Below the pieces are notes generated by a model that worked only from the letters and a program-made list of their open reading frames with translations, was not told the origin of the DNA and did no database searches. A DNA stretch of 64,000 nucleotides from Lactobacillaceae bacterium (GTDB lineage: Bacteria > Bacillota > Bacilli > Lactobacillales > Lactobacillaceae). Numbering within the stretch: the stretch's first letter is position 1; each line of letters begins with the position of its first letter. The stretch spans positions 1-64,000 of the forward strand of contig JAITPD010000010.1 of assembly GCA_031289615.1 (NCBI GenBank), written 5' to 3'. The position numbers and the translations under genes are program-made. Positions 19,274 through 28,933 of this stretch are shown one piece after another.

Positions 19274-19313
19274 AAAAAAAGTGGCATGGGACAACTTTTA
19301 TCCCGATTACCAC
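19274..19313 (-). terminator. Terminator of the ypbB-recQ-LysM operon
   Basis: GTGGTAATCGGGA pairs with TCCCATGCCAC on the minus strand, followed by seven T residues. It lies just after the LysM-protein stop. Confidence 0.85.
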
Positions 19314-19322
19314 TTGTAATTA

Positions 19323-19892
19323 CTATTTAATTTTAACGTCACGCCCAACCCACTGAGAATAATTGTCGGCAGTCAAGCCAGGGTTCAATGAATAAAGCTG
19401 TTCAACAGTGACATTGTTTTGAGCAGCAAAGCCATACAGAGTTGGTCGATCAGCTGGCAATTCCAACTTCACAGTACTTTGAGCAGCTTCAGATGAAGAC
19501 TTGGCTGCGGCTTCAGAAGATTCCTTAGCTGCTTGCTCGGACGCTGCTTTTTCTGAGGCAGCCTTTTTCGAAGCAACCTTCTCAGATGAAGCTTTTTTAG
19601 CAGAAGAACTTTTATTGACTACTTTTGAAGTTGAGGTCGTTGTTTTATTTTCAGAAGACAAAGATTCAACAGCAGTCGTTTGATTATTAGCATTAGGCTG
19701 ATTTAGTTCCTTTAAATAATTGTAAACCGGCACAAATGCCAACAATAAAATAACCGTCATCAATAATCCGACAACTAAGCTGACCCGTTTTGTTTTCTTT
19801 CGATTAGCAGTCCGCGAATACTTTTTAACGGCGTCCTCTTCTTCAAATGATGCGTCCCAAGGCTTTTGTTGATTTTGATCATTCTTGTCCAT
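19323..19892 (-). CDS. Membrane-anchored LysM-domain protein (YpbE-like)
   Basis: A charged cytoplasmic N-terminus precedes one membrane helix (about 36-60, VSLVVGLLMTVILLLAFVP), a Ser/Ala/Lys-rich linker (about 75-140) and a single C-terminal LysM (about 145-189, YGFAAQNNVTVEQLYSLNPG) that binds wall glycans. The order ypbB-recQ-LysM mirrors the Bacillus ypbB-recQ-ypbE neighbourhood. The role of this protein is not established. The linker is low-complexity, so length will vary among relatives. Confidence 0.8.
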   Translation of the reverse strand: MDKNDQNQQKPWDASFEEEDAVKKYSRTANRKKTKRVSLVVGLLMTVILLLAFVPVYNYLKELNQPNANNQTTAVESLSSENKTTTSTSKVVNKSSSAKKASSEKVASKKAASEKAASEQAAKESSEAAAKSSSEAAQSTVKLELPADRPTLYGFAAQNNVTVEQLYSLNPGLTADNYSQWVGRDVKIK

Positions 19893-19974
19893 TTTAGGGA
19901 ACCCCCGTACTCGTTTTTTAGTACTTTAAAGGTATCACAAAAAACAGTTGAAACAAAACACTCACGGCTGGTCT

Positions 19975-21414
19975 TTACCTTAAATTAAAAAGTTTACCAA
20001 TTTGTTCATTCCATTGTGGTAAATCTGAATGAATTTTGATTGATTGGTCCTTTTTTTCAAGTCCAATTTCTTCAAGCGACCAATCACTTCCAACTGATTC
20101 AAATTCGTGGTCAAATGAATGACTATTCTCAAATGCGCTCAATAAAAATGCTCGTAAGCCCGATTTTAATTGCGCATATTCAACTAACTGCCGCAGCCCT
20201 GACAAACGTTGTCCGCGTCGTCGTTCAAACATTTCAGTAATCTGCCGTTTTGAATAACCCTTTTGCCGATAAAAATTAATTAAATCAAACTGTTGTTGCC
20301 CGATTTCATCTGCATCAGCATGCCCGTCAATCATTTTGATAATAGCTTGTTCTGTTGGCAATGTTAGATTTATCATAGCTGTTTGGAGAAATTCATCCCC
20401 CTGTGCATACAATAAAATCGCAGCTGAAGTTTGTCCATCACGGCCAGCTCGCCCAAATTCTTGCAGATAATTTGCTAAATCACTACTTAGTTGATAGTGG
20501 ATGACATAGCGGACATCGGCCTTATCCAGCCCCATTCCAAACGCAGAAGTCGCAGTCACTAAATCAATTTGTCCTAACATAAATTGGTGCTGAATTCGAT
20601 AACGATCCTGATTATCCAAGCCGGCGTGGTAGTCCATGACCCGAAGACCCGTTTCAGATGATAACCATTGAGCCATTTGCGTTGCTTTACGACGTGATGA
20701 AAAATAAATAATCCCGGGTCCTTGTAATTGCTGTACTAATGTTAACAAGCTTTTCTGTTTTTGTTGCTCATTTTCAAAACGCTCATTGTGCAAATAAATA
20801 TTGGCTCGATCAACAGATTGCTGATACAAAAACATTTGCTCTTTTGGTAAGTTAAATGGTGCAATGATTTTTTCAAGCACTGCATGCGTTGCCGTAGCTG
20901 TTAACATCAACAATTGTGGCCGACCGAGCTGCTGATGAATTTGAGGCAGATTTAAATATTCTGGTCGAAAATCCGGCCCCCAGCTTGCAATAATATGTGC
21001 TTCATCAACTACTAACAAATTCAGCTTAATTCGTTGCAATGCACTGATTACGGCTCTTTCGCCTAACATTTCTGGTGAGATAAATAAAAATTGATACTGA
21101 TGCAGTGTGTTTAAAATTGTTTCTCGTTCAGCACGGGTCAGATTTGAATTTAAGGCCACGACTCGCCGTTCGCCACTATAATTCAAGCGAGCGACTTGAT
21201 CTTGCATCAATGATAACAAAGGTGTCACGACGATCACCAATCCTTCGCGCATCTCACCTATCATCTGATAAATCAAACTTTTCCCGCCACCAGTCGGCAA
21301 CAACGCCACAGTATTTTTTCCAGCCAAAAGCGCTTCTATAATCTCTGATTGGCCTGGCTTGAAACTAGTAAAACCAAAATTATCAGCCAGGACTTGTTCT
21401 AATCTCTCGTTCAT
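19975..21414 (-). CDS. recQ: RecQ-family ATP-dependent DNA helicase
   Basis: Superfamily-2 helicase motifs are complete: LLPTGGGKSLIYQ (I), DEAH (II), LTATAT (III), GIIYFSSRRKATQMA (IV), SAFGMGLDKADVRYVIHY (V) and QEFGRAGRDG (VI). It has 479 residues, with a shortened C-terminus and no recognisable HRDC domain, as in Gram-positive RecS-type proteins. It unwinds DNA during recombination and repair. The start overlaps the end of the upstream ypbB-like gene by 4 bp (ATGA), so the two are translationally coupled. Confidence 0.95.
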   Translation of the reverse strand: MNERLEQVLADNFGFTSFKPGQSEIIEALLAGKNTVALLPTGGGKSLIYQMIGEMREGLVIVVTPLLSLMQDQVARLNYSGERRVVALNSNLTRAERETILNTLHQYQFLFISPEMLGERAVISALQRIKLNLLVVDEAHIIASWGPDFRPEYLNLPQIHQQLGRPQLLMLTATATHAVLEKIIAPFNLPKEQMFLYQQSVDRANIYLHNERFENEQQKQKSLLTLVQQLQGPGIIYFSSRRKATQMAQWLSSETGLRVMDYHAGLDNQDRYRIQHQFMLGQIDLVTATSAFGMGLDKADVRYVIHYQLSSDLANYLQEFGRAGRDGQTSAAILLYAQGDEFLQTAMINLTLPTEQAIIKMIDGHADADEIGQQQFDLINFYRQKGYSKRQITEMFERRRGQRLSGLRQLVEYAQLKSGLRAFLLSAFENSHSFDHEFESVGSDWSLEEIGLEKKDQSIKIHSDLPQWNEQIGKLFNLR

Positions 21415-22457
21415 TGTCCCGCCTCCAATTTTGTTTGTTGAATGCTATAAAGCCGGAAATAGAAAAATTCTATCGGATCACTAGTTTGCCGGACCATTTC
21501 AAATTGCCATTCGTCAATTGAACCACTCAACTTGCTAGCTAAATCGTTTTTGATTGTATCGGTTAAAAAAAGATCATAATTAAAATCTGCCACTGGTAAC
21601 AAAATCGCAGCAGACAGAAGATGTTCTCTAAGAGTACCAAGCTTCAAATGCCGTTGATTAGCCATTTGCTCAAGTGATTGGCCAGCCATGAAGTCGTTGT
21701 AGGTTTGTCGCATTGAATTAGACATTAGATCCCGCCGTTCAAATACTGCCCAAAGCTGGCGTAAAGCAGTATTTTCAGAATCTCTTAGTTGCGTACTCCA
21801 CTTTGCATAACAATCTAGTTCCCATAAATAATAATCTTGTGCATCCCAAGTAGCTGGAAACTGGAGTTGAGTTGCTACTAATCCTGGTATCGCATGTCCA
21901 ATCCAAGTATTCGCAATTCGATTGGCATCTTCTTCAGAGATTTGACTAAGAAAATTTTGCAGAGATTTAGCCCATAAATATGGCAAATCTGTACTGTGAC
22001 TGAGCGCGTACCATTGCTTGATAGTTTGTTTTACTGCTGTTGAGGCAGGAACTGGATAATAGCGCGTATTATGATACGCCAGTTCTGAAACAACTTGGTT
22101 GGACAGCAAAAAAGCATCACGAAAATTCACAACATCTGCTTGGAAAATTTCTTTTCTTTGGCTTAAAACATAGTGTTCCTTGGCATATTGTTGGCGGTGT
22201 AGTTCGCCTTTTTCTGTTAATATCAATTGGCCGGGTTCAATTTCTGAAACTAATTCTTGCTTTGTTAATTCGGACAACAAGCCATCGAATTCAGCTTTGT
22301 CGATTTTAGGGAACAATCCGATTTGGTCTAAAATACCATACCTCAACCCGTTGTAACTGGTTGAAACTGTCAATTGATTCTTCAAAATGCCAAAAATAAC
22401 TCTTTGGCGCCGCGGTTGATCTGTCTTAAAAAATGTTAACAAATATTTAGCATTCAT
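21411..22457 (-). CDS. YpbB-like helix-turn-helix protein, RecQ partner gene
   Basis: 348 residues from the ATG at 22457 (MNAKYLLTFFKT, after GAGGGG). The middle is helical and unrecognised. The C-terminal segment (about 255-300, TYNDFMAGQSLEQMANQRHL, then KLGTLREHLL) has the pattern of the HTH found at the C-terminus of YpbB and RecQ-associated proteins. It overlaps recQ by 4 bp, as in Bacillus. A role with RecQ in DNA handling is inferred from gene order; the biochemical function is unknown. Confidence 0.75.
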   Translation of the reverse strand: MNAKYLLTFFKTDQPRRQRVIFGILKNQLTVSTSYNGLRYGILDQIGLFPKIDKAEFDGLLSELTKQELVSEIEPGQLILTEKGELHRQQYAKEHYVLSQRKEIFQADVVNFRDAFLLSNQVVSELAYHNTRYYPVPASTAVKQTIKQWYALSHSTDLPYLWAKSLQNFLSQISEEDANRIANTWIGHAIPGLVATQLQFPATWDAQDYYLWELDCYAKWSTQLRDSENTALRQLWAVFERRDLMSNSMRQTYNDFMAGQSLEQMANQRHLKLGTLREHLLSAAILLPVADFNYDLFLTDTIKNDLASKLSGSIDEWQFEMVRQTSDPIEFFYFRLYSIQQTKLEAGQ

Positions 22458-22492
22458 CTTTGACGCCCCTCTCATTCCTACTATCATTTTAA

Positions 22493-22535
22493 CAAAAAAA
22501 TGGCCTAGCCAAAATACAAAATTTTAGCTAAACCA
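22493..22535 (-). terminator. Terminator downstream of ribU and repeat copy B
   Basis: TGGTTTAGCTAAAAT pairs with ATTTTGGCTAGGCCA on the minus strand, followed by seven T residues. Repeat copy B therefore lies inside the 3' UTR of the scpA-ribU operon. Confidence 0.8.
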
Positions 22536-22565
22536 ATTGTAAAGTTAATTAACGTGTTGCATTAA

Positions 22566-22764
22566 AATATTGTCTATTGGTTGATCAGTGTAGCGATTCT
22601 GTAGTCGGATGGTAGGTCCTGCCGAATCTGGATGAACCATAACACTAACACCAGACCAAACAGTTAGTGGAATTGGCGAATTATTTCGTCTTTCATTCAG
22701 ATTCGTGTAGGGCAATCCGAACGTAAAGAATCTTTAGCGAAGCTGAGCTACCTAACACAATATC
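22566..22764 (-). repeat. Palindromic intergenic element, copy B
   Basis: Same family as copy A, opposite orientation: it runs from TTGATCAGTGTAGCGATTCT to GAATCTTTAGCGAAGCTG. The inner stems are CACTAAC/GTTAGTG and GGCGAA/TTCGTC (with a G-T pair). It lies between the ribU stop and the operon terminator. Confidence 0.88.
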
Positions 22765-22788
22765 ACACAATTACCATTACGCATTGGA

Positions 22789-23367
22789 TTATATTTTTTC
22801 GATTGCACGTGATTTCAAAGCACGTTGGACTGGAACCTGAATCAGCAGAGCCAGCACTGATAAAATCACACCTTCTAGCAAATTAAACGGCACTACTGCT
22901 GCAATTAAATAATTAAAAAGTCCAAACGACTTGGCAATATCAATATTTGCAAAAATTGCATACAACGGCACTGCATAAAAATAATTTAAGGCAACCATCA
23001 ACACCGTTAAGGCAGCTGTCCCGCCAACAACCGCAATAAGTGTCTTCACCCACGTTTCACCAGTCTTATGACGCAGAGCCAAAACCATGATTGTTAGCAG
23101 TACCGCAAATGCAACGATGTTCATTGGCAATCCAATATAATCATTGACACCACCATTATTTAGCAATAGTTTCAAAATCGAGCGCACCATTAAAATTGCA
23201 TACCCACTTTTTAGATCCATCATCATCGCCCCAATAAAAATCGGAAGAAATGACAGGTCAATCTTTAAAAATGGTACAGATGGGATTAATGGAAAAGATG
23301 CAAATACCATCAAAATAAAAGCAATTGCAGATAATAAGGCAATTGTTGTTAATTTACGTGTCCTCAT
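22789..23367 (-). CDS. ribU: ECF transporter S component, riboflavin type (RibU-like)
   Basis: 192 residues with five or six membrane helices. The N-terminal MRTRKLTTIALLSAIAFILM, the segment FLKIDLSFLPIFIGAMMMD and the conserved Asn-containing loop (NNGGVNDYIGLPMNIVAF) match RibU, which captures riboflavin for the shared EcfAA'T module encoded elsewhere. It follows rluB by about 30 bp and has no room for its own FMN riboswitch, so expression is tied to the scp-rluB operon. Confidence 0.85.
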   Translation of the reverse strand: MRTRKLTTIALLSAIAFILMVFASFPLIPSVPFLKIDLSFLPIFIGAMMMDLKSGYAILMVRSILKLLLNNGGVNDYIGLPMNIVAFAVLLTIMVLALRHKTGETWVKTLIAVVGGTAALTVLMVALNYFYAVPLYAIFANIDIAKSFGLFNYLIAAVVPFNLLEGVILSVLALLIQVPVQRALKSRAIEKI

Positions 23368-23396
23368 GCTAGGTGTTCCTTTCTAACTTACCAATT

Positions 23397-24143
23397 TTAT
23401 AAACGCCCGGAACTCTTACGAATCTGCTTTCCTGACTTTAATTGTTGCACTTCTTCGTAACGCAATTCACGATATTCACCAGACAGCAAATCGTTGACCT
23501 CAAGCATCCCGTAACGTTCACGATGCAACTTAATCACGGGGTGTCCAACGGCTTTAAGCATCTCTTTAACTTGGTGATAACGGCCTTCATGAATCGTCAA
23601 TTGAACCGTTGCTGTCCCCTTACGCTTATCTGACTTAAGAATTTCTGCCCGGGCTTCCGCAGTCTTCTTGCCACCAACTTCAACCCCTAAACGCAATGCC
23701 TTGAGTTCATCATTGGTTGGAAGGCCTTTGACTTTAGCAATATACACCTTGTCAATTTTGTAACGCGGATGCATCAATTGGTTGGCAAGCTCTCCATCGT
23801 TGGTCAACAAAAGCGCTCCAGTAGTGTCATAATCTAAACGACCAACTGGATAAACTCGTTCCCGCACATCACTCAAAACATCAATAACCGTCTTGCGATC
23901 TTTATTATCAGAAGAAGTAGTCACAACTCCCCGTGGCTTGTTCAACAAATAATAGACCACCTTTTCAGCGCCCTCAATCGGTTCTCCATTCACTTCAATC
24001 TTATCGTGCGGTTCAACCTTGGTTCCTAATTCATGAATCGTCTCGCCGTTCACTGTCACGCGTCCCTTCAGAATTAGTTCTTCCGAAGCACGCCGCGAAG
24101 CAACCCCCGCCTGTGCCATCACCTTTTGTAGTCGTTCTGCCAT
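23397..24143 (-). CDS. rluB: Pseudouridine synthase RluB-type (23S rRNA)
   Basis: An N-terminal S4 domain (RLQKVMAQAGVASRRASEEL) is followed by the RsuA/RluB-family catalytic domain with the catalytic Asp in VGRLDYDTTGALLLTNDG. 248 residues, normal length. It isomerises a uridine in helix 89 of 23S rRNA. It follows scpB by one base, part of the conserved scpA-scpB-rluB unit. Confidence 0.95.
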   Translation of the reverse strand: MAERLQKVMAQAGVASRRASEELILKGRVTVNGETIHELGTKVEPHDKIEVNGEPIEGAEKVVYYLLNKPRGVVTTSSDNKDRKTVIDVLSDVRERVYPVGRLDYDTTGALLLTNDGELANQLMHPRYKIDKVYIAKVKGLPTNDELKALRLGVEVGGKKTAEARAEILKSDKRKGTATVQLTIHEGRYHQVKEMLKAVGHPVIKLHRERYGMLEVNDLLSGEYRELRYEEVQQLKSGKQIRKSSGRL

Positions 24144-24144
24144 C

Positions 24145-24759
24145 TTATTCCTCTTCTTTTTCTAAGCTACTAGTATTTTCTAGCTCAACGACTTTCTCAC
24201 GCATCAACGGCATACTTTCATTTGCTTGAATACGCAATTCGTCTAATGTATCCCCATTCATCAATGGTGGTAACTCATCTATCTCTGTCAAACCAAAATA
24301 ATTCAAAAAATACTCGGTGGTTCCGTATAAGTTAGGTCGTCCGGGCTCATTTGCCTTGCCTTGACTAGTAACTAAATTACGCATCACAAGTTTTTGCAGA
24401 GTTGAGCTTGACTGCACGCCCCGGATTTCGTCAATTTCCATTCGCGTAATTGGTTGGCGATAAGCAATGATTGCCAAAACTTCAAGAGAAGCCTGGCTGA
24501 GTGCTGTCGTTAGTGGCGCTGTAAAATATTTTTGAATAATGTCAACTAATTCAGCCTTAGTCACCATTTGAAAGCGATCTTCTGTTTGCAAAAGGGCCAA
24601 TGCAGAATCTTCATTTTGTTGGTATTTCAGGGTCAATTCATCCAGCAGTCCTTGAACCGCAGAACGCGAATATTCTGTCGCGTTAACGAGCTCAGTGATT
24701 GTGACACCTTCGTCTCCCGCTACAAATAATAATCCTTCAATTTGTTGCAAACTTGTCAT
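24145..24759 (-). CDS. scpB: Segregation and condensation protein ScpB
   Basis: Two winged-helix domains; the family segment [20 protein letters not shown], then [10 protein letters not shown], is clear. 204 residues, with an acidic C-terminal tail. ScpB forms the kleisin-interacting subunit of the SMC-ScpAB condensin. It overlaps scpA by 4 bp. Confidence 0.96.
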   Translation of the reverse strand: MTSLQQIEGLLFVAGDEGVTITELVNATEYSRSAVQGLLDELTLKYQQNEDSALALLQTEDRFQMVTKAELVDIIQKYFTAPLTTALSQASLEVLAIIAYRQPITRMEIDEIRGVQSSSTLQKLVMRNLVTSQGKANEPGRPNLYGTTEYFLNYFGLTEIDELPPLMNGDTLDELRIQANESMPLMREKVVELENTSSLEKEEE

Positions 24760-25520
24760 TCCAGTATTTCCTCTGCCTTAAATTCTTTTGCTCCCGGTTC
24801 AATTTCAATCTCACCAAACCGATCACTTTGCTTCACATTCAAATGTTGATGACGTACCAATTCTAACAATGCTAAAAACGTTGTCACAAGTTTATCACGA
24901 TCAGCGTGTCTTTCAAATAAATCTTGAAAAGTCAGACTACCTGATTGAGTGACCCGTTCAACAATCGTCTGCATTTGCTGCTTAATGGACCACGTCTCGC
25001 CCGCCATTGTTCGTGGCCGGTGCTGATTTTTTTGCCGACGTGCCAACATGTCATTGAAAGCCAATTGCAAATCTAGTAGGACTAGTCCCTCTGGTAGTGG
25101 CGCAATCTGCGTATCAGGTGGAACGGGCATTGGTGCACGGCCAAATTGGAGCATGCGTCCTTCTTCTCGTTCACGAAGTTCGCCCGCTGCATTTTGATAC
25201 TTTTGATATTCTAACAACTGCTCCATCAAAGCATCACGCGGATCCTCTTCAAACGAAACATCTGCTAAGTCATCCTCAATTTCTGGTCGTGGAAGCAAAA
25301 AACGTGACTTAATTCGCATCAGACTTGCCGCCATTACCAAAAATTCACCCGCTACATCCAGGTTACGTTCTTCTTCACTGCGCAAAAAAGCCAGGTACTG
25401 CTCCGTGATTTCAACAATTGGGATATCTAAAATATCCATTTCGTTGATTTTAATCAAGTGTAGCAGCAAATCTAGTGGCCCATCAAAATCTTTTAAATGA
25501 TATGTGATTTCTTCGCTCAT
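24756..25520 (-). CDS. scpA: Segregation and condensation protein ScpA (kleisin)
   Basis: The N-terminus, [20 protein letters not shown], then EMDILDIPI, is the kleisin signature; the C-terminal winged helix ([20 protein letters not shown]) binds the SMC head. 254 residues. It bridges the SMC dimer in chromosome condensation. It abuts ribT and overlaps scpB. Confidence 0.97.
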   Translation of the reverse strand: MSEEITYHLKDFDGPLDLLLHLIKINEMDILDIPIVEITEQYLAFLRSEEERNLDVAGEFLVMAASLMRIKSRFLLPRPEIEDDLADVSFEEDPRDALMEQLLEYQKYQNAAGELREREEGRMLQFGRAPMPVPPDTQIAPLPEGLVLLDLQLAFNDMLARRQKNQHRPRTMAGETWSIKQQMQTIVERVTQSGSLTFQDLFERHADRDKLVTTFLALLELVRHQHLNVKQSDRFGEIEIEPGAKEFKAEEILE

Positions 25521-25883
25521 TTAATCCTGTTTCCATTCGTTAACTAATTCCTGCGTCATAATGGTTCCCATGACAGTTGATTCCGGAAACCAATTTTCAA
25601 GTGCTTGATAGATTGCATGGCCGACTTTTTTTCGCTCATTCACAGAAGTTTCTGGACCAAATGCAACCAAGCGAACGAGAACAGATGTCGCAACCTTTTC
25701 AACTCCCAAAACCGTTGTAAAGTGTTTAGACTCAGGGTCCTTCCACAGCATCAGTGTGCGATCATCAGAAAATTGATACCATTTCACTTCCCGAGCGACT
25801 TCATTATAAGTTGGCAGATTTGGAATATACGACATTAGGCCCATCGCAATCTTGGGTTGATCTTCTGAAACAATTACTAACAT
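25521..25883 (-). CDS. ribT: RibT-like GNAT-fold protein
   Basis: 120 residues. The block KIAMGLMSYIPNLPTYNEVA, then LMLWKD and VLGVEK, closely follows Bacillus RibT (KIAMGLLSFMPN...LFLWKED...IGVEK). RibT is a GNAT-type protein of uncertain activity found between riboflavin or xerD genes and scpA. The stop is adjacent to the scpA start. The usual acetyl-CoA loop (QGIGKQ in Bacillus) is replaced by VNERKKVGHAI, so acetyltransferase activity is doubtful. Confidence 0.75.
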   Translation of the reverse strand: MLVIVSEDQPKIAMGLMSYIPNLPTYNEVAREVKWYQFSDDRTLMLWKDPESKHFTTVLGVEKVATSVLVRLVAFGPETSVNERKKVGHAIYQALENWFPESTVMGTIMTQELVNEWKQD

Positions 25884-25907
25884 CCTGTGGTCCTTTCCGT
25901 TTTGAGT

Positions 25908-26816
25908 TTATGCGCGGGGATGATTTTTTTCGTAAACTTCCCGTAAATGCTTATCTGAAACGTGTGTGTAAATCTGCGTTGTCGAAATATCAGCATGGCC
26001 AAGCAGTTCTTGCACAATTCGCAAGTCCGCACCATTTTCTAAAATGTGAGTCGCAAACGAATGCCGTAGTGTATGGGGTGAAACATCCTTAGTAATCCCT
26101 GCTTCTATCACCCACTGCTTAATTAATTTCCAAATTCCTTGGCGCGTCAACCCGTGTCCATGGCCATTCAAGAAAATAATTTGTTCATCTTGCTCCTTGC
26201 CCAATAGTGGCCGAACTTCGTGCAAATATTTAGTTAACCAATATGCAGCAATGTCGCCGATGGGAATGATGCGTTCCTTGTCACCTTTTCCAACTGTTTG
26301 AATTAAGCCGAGATCCAAATGTAGATTATCTAACTTTAGATTCACGAGCTCGCTAACCCGTAATCCCGTGGCATACATAACTTCTAAGATGGTCCGATTA
26401 CGAATTCCAAGCGTGGTACTTACATCTGGCACCTGCAACAAACGTTCAACTTCTGGCAACGTTAAAACTGCGGGAAGATGTGCTGCCTTTTTAGGTGGCT
26501 GAACTTGAGTCATTGGATCAATTGCGACCCACTTTTCTCGGGTGGCATATTGAAAAAATTTGCGCAATGCTGAAACCATGCGAATAACAGAATTACGGGC
26601 CTTGCCTTCTTCGCTCAACGTATTTAAAAAATTCATAATCGTATAACGATCAACCGCTTCTAACTTAACTTGTGGCTGAAGCTTTTTTAGAAACTCAAAG
26701 AATTGTTTTAAATCTTGTTGATAAGAAAGACGCGTATTAGCCGATAATCCCCGTTCCACAACGACATAGTGTAAATAATCTTGCAGATAATCTTCAAATA
26801 TATCGCGTTCTGTCAT
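25908..26816 (-). CDS. xerD: Tyrosine recombinase XerD
   Basis: 302 residues. The N-terminal SAM-like domain (1-105) is followed by the catalytic domain with Arg153 (TGLRVSELVNL), Lys177, His248 and Arg251 (HTLRHSFATH), His274 (GHADISTT) and the nucleophile Tyr283 (QIYTH). XerC/D resolve chromosome dimers at dif. It lies immediately upstream of ribT-scpA, a common Firmicute order, and follows cvfB by 3 bp. Confidence 0.95.
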   Translation of the reverse strand: MTERDIFEDYLQDYLHYVVVERGLSANTRLSYQQDLKQFFEFLKKLQPQVKLEAVDRYTIMNFLNTLSEEGKARNSVIRMVSALRKFFQYATREKWVAIDPMTQVQPPKKAAHLPAVLTLPEVERLLQVPDVSTTLGIRNRTILEVMYATGLRVSELVNLKLDNLHLDLGLIQTVGKGDKERIIPIGDIAAYWLTKYLHEVRPLLGKEQDEQIIFLNGHGHGLTRQGIWKLIKQWVIEAGITKDVSPHTLRHSFATHILENGADLRIVQELLGHADISTTQIYTHVSDKHLREVYEKNHPRA

Positions 26817-26819
26817 AGC

Positions 26820-27716
26820 TTACGCCTCGTCGTTTTGCTCAGTGACAAGATAAACGCCTTGCTCATCTTGAGTGATTAGCCGTTGCTTGTACAAGTTTCC
26901 AAGTGCGCGCTTAAATTGCCCCTTTGACATATTAAAGTAATCCTGAATAGCCTTTGGATCAGACTTGTCATTAAATGGGAGCGAATGTGACCTTGAGCGT
27001 TCTAACAAGGTCAAAATCATCTTAGCATCTTCGTCAATCGCCTTGTACGCCATTGGTTTAAGAGTCAAGTTCAAAAGGCCATCTTGACGCACACCAATCA
27101 CCCGGGCTGTAACTTGTTCACCCATTCGTGGCTCGTGGAAACGTTCGCTCGGATGAATAAAGCCAGGATGGAAATCGTCAGTCATCACAAGTGTTCCAAC
27201 CATTTTCAAGCGATACACGGTCGCCTTAATATCCTTTTGCCCCTTCATTTCAGGCTTAGCAGGAATACGCACCGCATTTAAAATCTCGTTTGTAGCTAAC
27301 TCGCCCCACAAACGATCTTTTTTATCAATCCGTAAAGTAATCATCAAGCGATCCCCTCGTTGCGGCCACAATTCCTTAATCGTTGGTAATTCGTCCAATG
27401 AAACAACCACATCCTTGTTGGGTAGTCCAATGTCAACGAAAACACCAAGATCACGTCGAACGTCCGTCACCGTTCCCCAAGAATAATGTCCCAAACGCAC
27501 CGCTGGAATATTTTTTGTAATCTGCAACACATTATTTTGATTTTCATATGCAAACCCACTCACCATTCCACCAATATGCAGGGGCTTCAATAGCTCGCTC
27601 TTATCAAGTTCGTAGGTTAATCCATCAACTTGTGCGTAATAATATTTATCATTTTCATCAGTGACTGTCGCCGTGATGATTTCACCAATTTTATGAGTCA
27701 TTTTAGATTCTTTCAT
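26820..27716 (-). CDS. cvfB: CvfB/YitL-family S1-domain RNA-binding protein
   Basis: 298 residues with three S1-like OB folds (for example SWGTVTDVRRDLGVFVDIGL near 75-145) and a C-terminal winged helix (DPKAIQDYFNMSKGQFKRAL, then GNLYKQRLI). This layout matches CvfB, an RNA-binding regulator in Staphylococcus and Streptococcus. Neither ATG (27716 or five codons later) has a strong ribosome site, so the exact start is uncertain. It is co-directional and nearly contiguous with xerD. Confidence 0.88.
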   Translation of the reverse strand: MKESKMTHKIGEIITATVTDENDKYYYAQVDGLTYELDKSELLKPLHIGGMVSGFAYENQNNVLQITKNIPAVRLGHYSWGTVTDVRRDLGVFVDIGLPNKDVVVSLDELPTIKELWPQRGDRLMITLRIDKKDRLWGELATNEILNAVRIPAKPEMKGQKDIKATVYRLKMVGTLVMTDDFHPGFIHPSERFHEPRMGEQVTARVIGVRQDGLLNLTLKPMAYKAIDEDAKMILTLLERSRSHSLPFNDKSDPKAIQDYFNMSKGQFKRALGNLYKQRLITQDEQGVYLVTEQNDEA

Positions 27717-27838
27717 TTTAATTTATTTACTGTGCTTAAATTTTATGTCAACTAGTTTTATTACTTATTAGAATAACAAAAAATCAGGATAAAAGCCATC
27801 TCAAATTGCTGATTTGCGAGTGAATATTATCTCTCAGC

Positions 27839-28789
27839 CTAAACTTTTTTCAATGCATAGCGCAGCAAAATTGGTGGCAAGACTGTTGAAATTAAAATAA
27901 TAATCACCATATCACTGAAAATAGCTGCATTAATGACACTGCCAGTAATTCCAATTTGAGCGATAATCAAAGCCATCTCACCGCGCGGAATCATTCCCAG
28001 CGCCACCACTTGTGAATCATTAGGATTAACTCCTGTCATTCGTGAACCAATTAGAGCACCATAATACTTTGTCCCCAATGCAAACACTGCAAACGCAATC
28101 ACCATCGGCCAATTTTTGACCAAGTTATCAAACGTTACAACCAATCCAAGTGATCCGAAAAAGAGTGGAATCAGCGTCCAGTTCCCGATTTTTTCAACCA
28201 TTTGAAAATTAATTTTGGTAAAGCGGTTGATCAAAATTCCCACCACGAAGAATACAATTGGAAGTAATGTGGTTGGTCCCAGACCTTGACCTGGCGTAAA
28301 GATCATAAAGAAACCGACTAATGCCATCGCCAAGACGTCATCTAAAACTGCAGCTCCTAAAATAATATTGCCTGCTCGAGAACCAAGTTTACCAAATTCA
28401 CCAAGAACCGCAATCGTAATCGAAATTGAGGTTGCTGAAAAGACGATTCCAAAGAACACAGCCGTCATTTGCGAATATCCAAAAAACAAAGCTGTGCCAT
28501 AAAAGACGATTAGCGGAACTACCACACCTAAAATAGCAACTCCGACTGCTGGCTTGGCGTTCTTTTGTAACCCAGCCATATCAGTTTCTAGTCCTGCCAT
28601 AAACATCAACAACCAGACTCCGAGTTCTGCCAACAAATGCACCCAATGCGTTGTTTGTACTATATTAAAGATTGCTGGTCCAATGACAATTCCAGTCAAT
28701 AATTGGCCAACGACAACAGGCAGACCAACCTTGCGAGCAAGTTGTCCACCGATGAGGCTTAATCCAATAATGATAATAATTGCTAGCAT
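27839..28789 (-). CDS. Cation/proton antiporter (CPA2, NapA/KefB-like)
   Basis: 316 residues from the ATG at 28789 (MLAIIIIIGLSLIGGQLARK), which follows GGAGG at 8 nt. About ten to eleven membrane helices are seen. The family signatures are GLETDMAGLQK, the double-aspartate motif AVLDDVLAMALVGF (ion binding) and MIPRGEMALIIAQ. The product probably exchanges Na+ or K+ for H+; the ion cannot be read off. It is somewhat shorter than typical NapA (about 380) and has no TrkA/RCK domain. A long hairpin lies just upstream. Confidence 0.88.
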   Translation of the reverse strand: MLAIIIIIGLSLIGGQLARKVGLPVVVGQLLTGIVIGPAIFNIVQTTHWVHLLAELGVWLLMFMAGLETDMAGLQKNAKPAVGVAILGVVVPLIVFYGTALFFGYSQMTAVFFGIVFSATSISITIAVLGEFGKLGSRAGNIILGAAVLDDVLAMALVGFFMIFTPGQGLGPTTLLPIVFFVVGILINRFTKINFQMVEKIGNWTLIPLFFGSLGLVVTFDNLVKNWPMVIAFAVFALGTKYYGALIGSRMTGVNPNDSQVVALGMIPRGEMALIIAQIGITGSVINAAIFSDMVIIILISTVLPPILLRYALKKV

Positions 28790-28831
28790 TCCACATGCCT
28801 CCAAATAATTTTATATCCTAGTTCATTAAAA

Positions 28832-28896
28832 CAAAGAGCAGACGTTTCAAGTGCTGATTGGGTTCCCTCCCAACCAAAAACTTGAAGCATCTGCTC
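28832..28896 (-). terminator. Long bipartite hairpin between relB-like gene and antiporter
   Basis: GAGCAGA/TCTGCTC and TTCAAGT/ACTTGAA form an outer stem with an internal loop, and TTGGG/CCCAA nests inside. TTTGTTTT follows on the minus strand. It could be the antitoxin gene's terminator or an attenuator in the antiporter leader, since it lies just 47 bp from the antiporter start. Confidence 0.65.
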
Positions 28897-28933
28897 AACC
28901 AAATTTTTATTTAACTGATGTTGCAATGATACC

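Noticed and set aside
23368-23396. FMN riboswitch expected upstream of ribU
   Set aside because: Only about 30 bp separate rluB and ribU, so there is no space for the aptamer.
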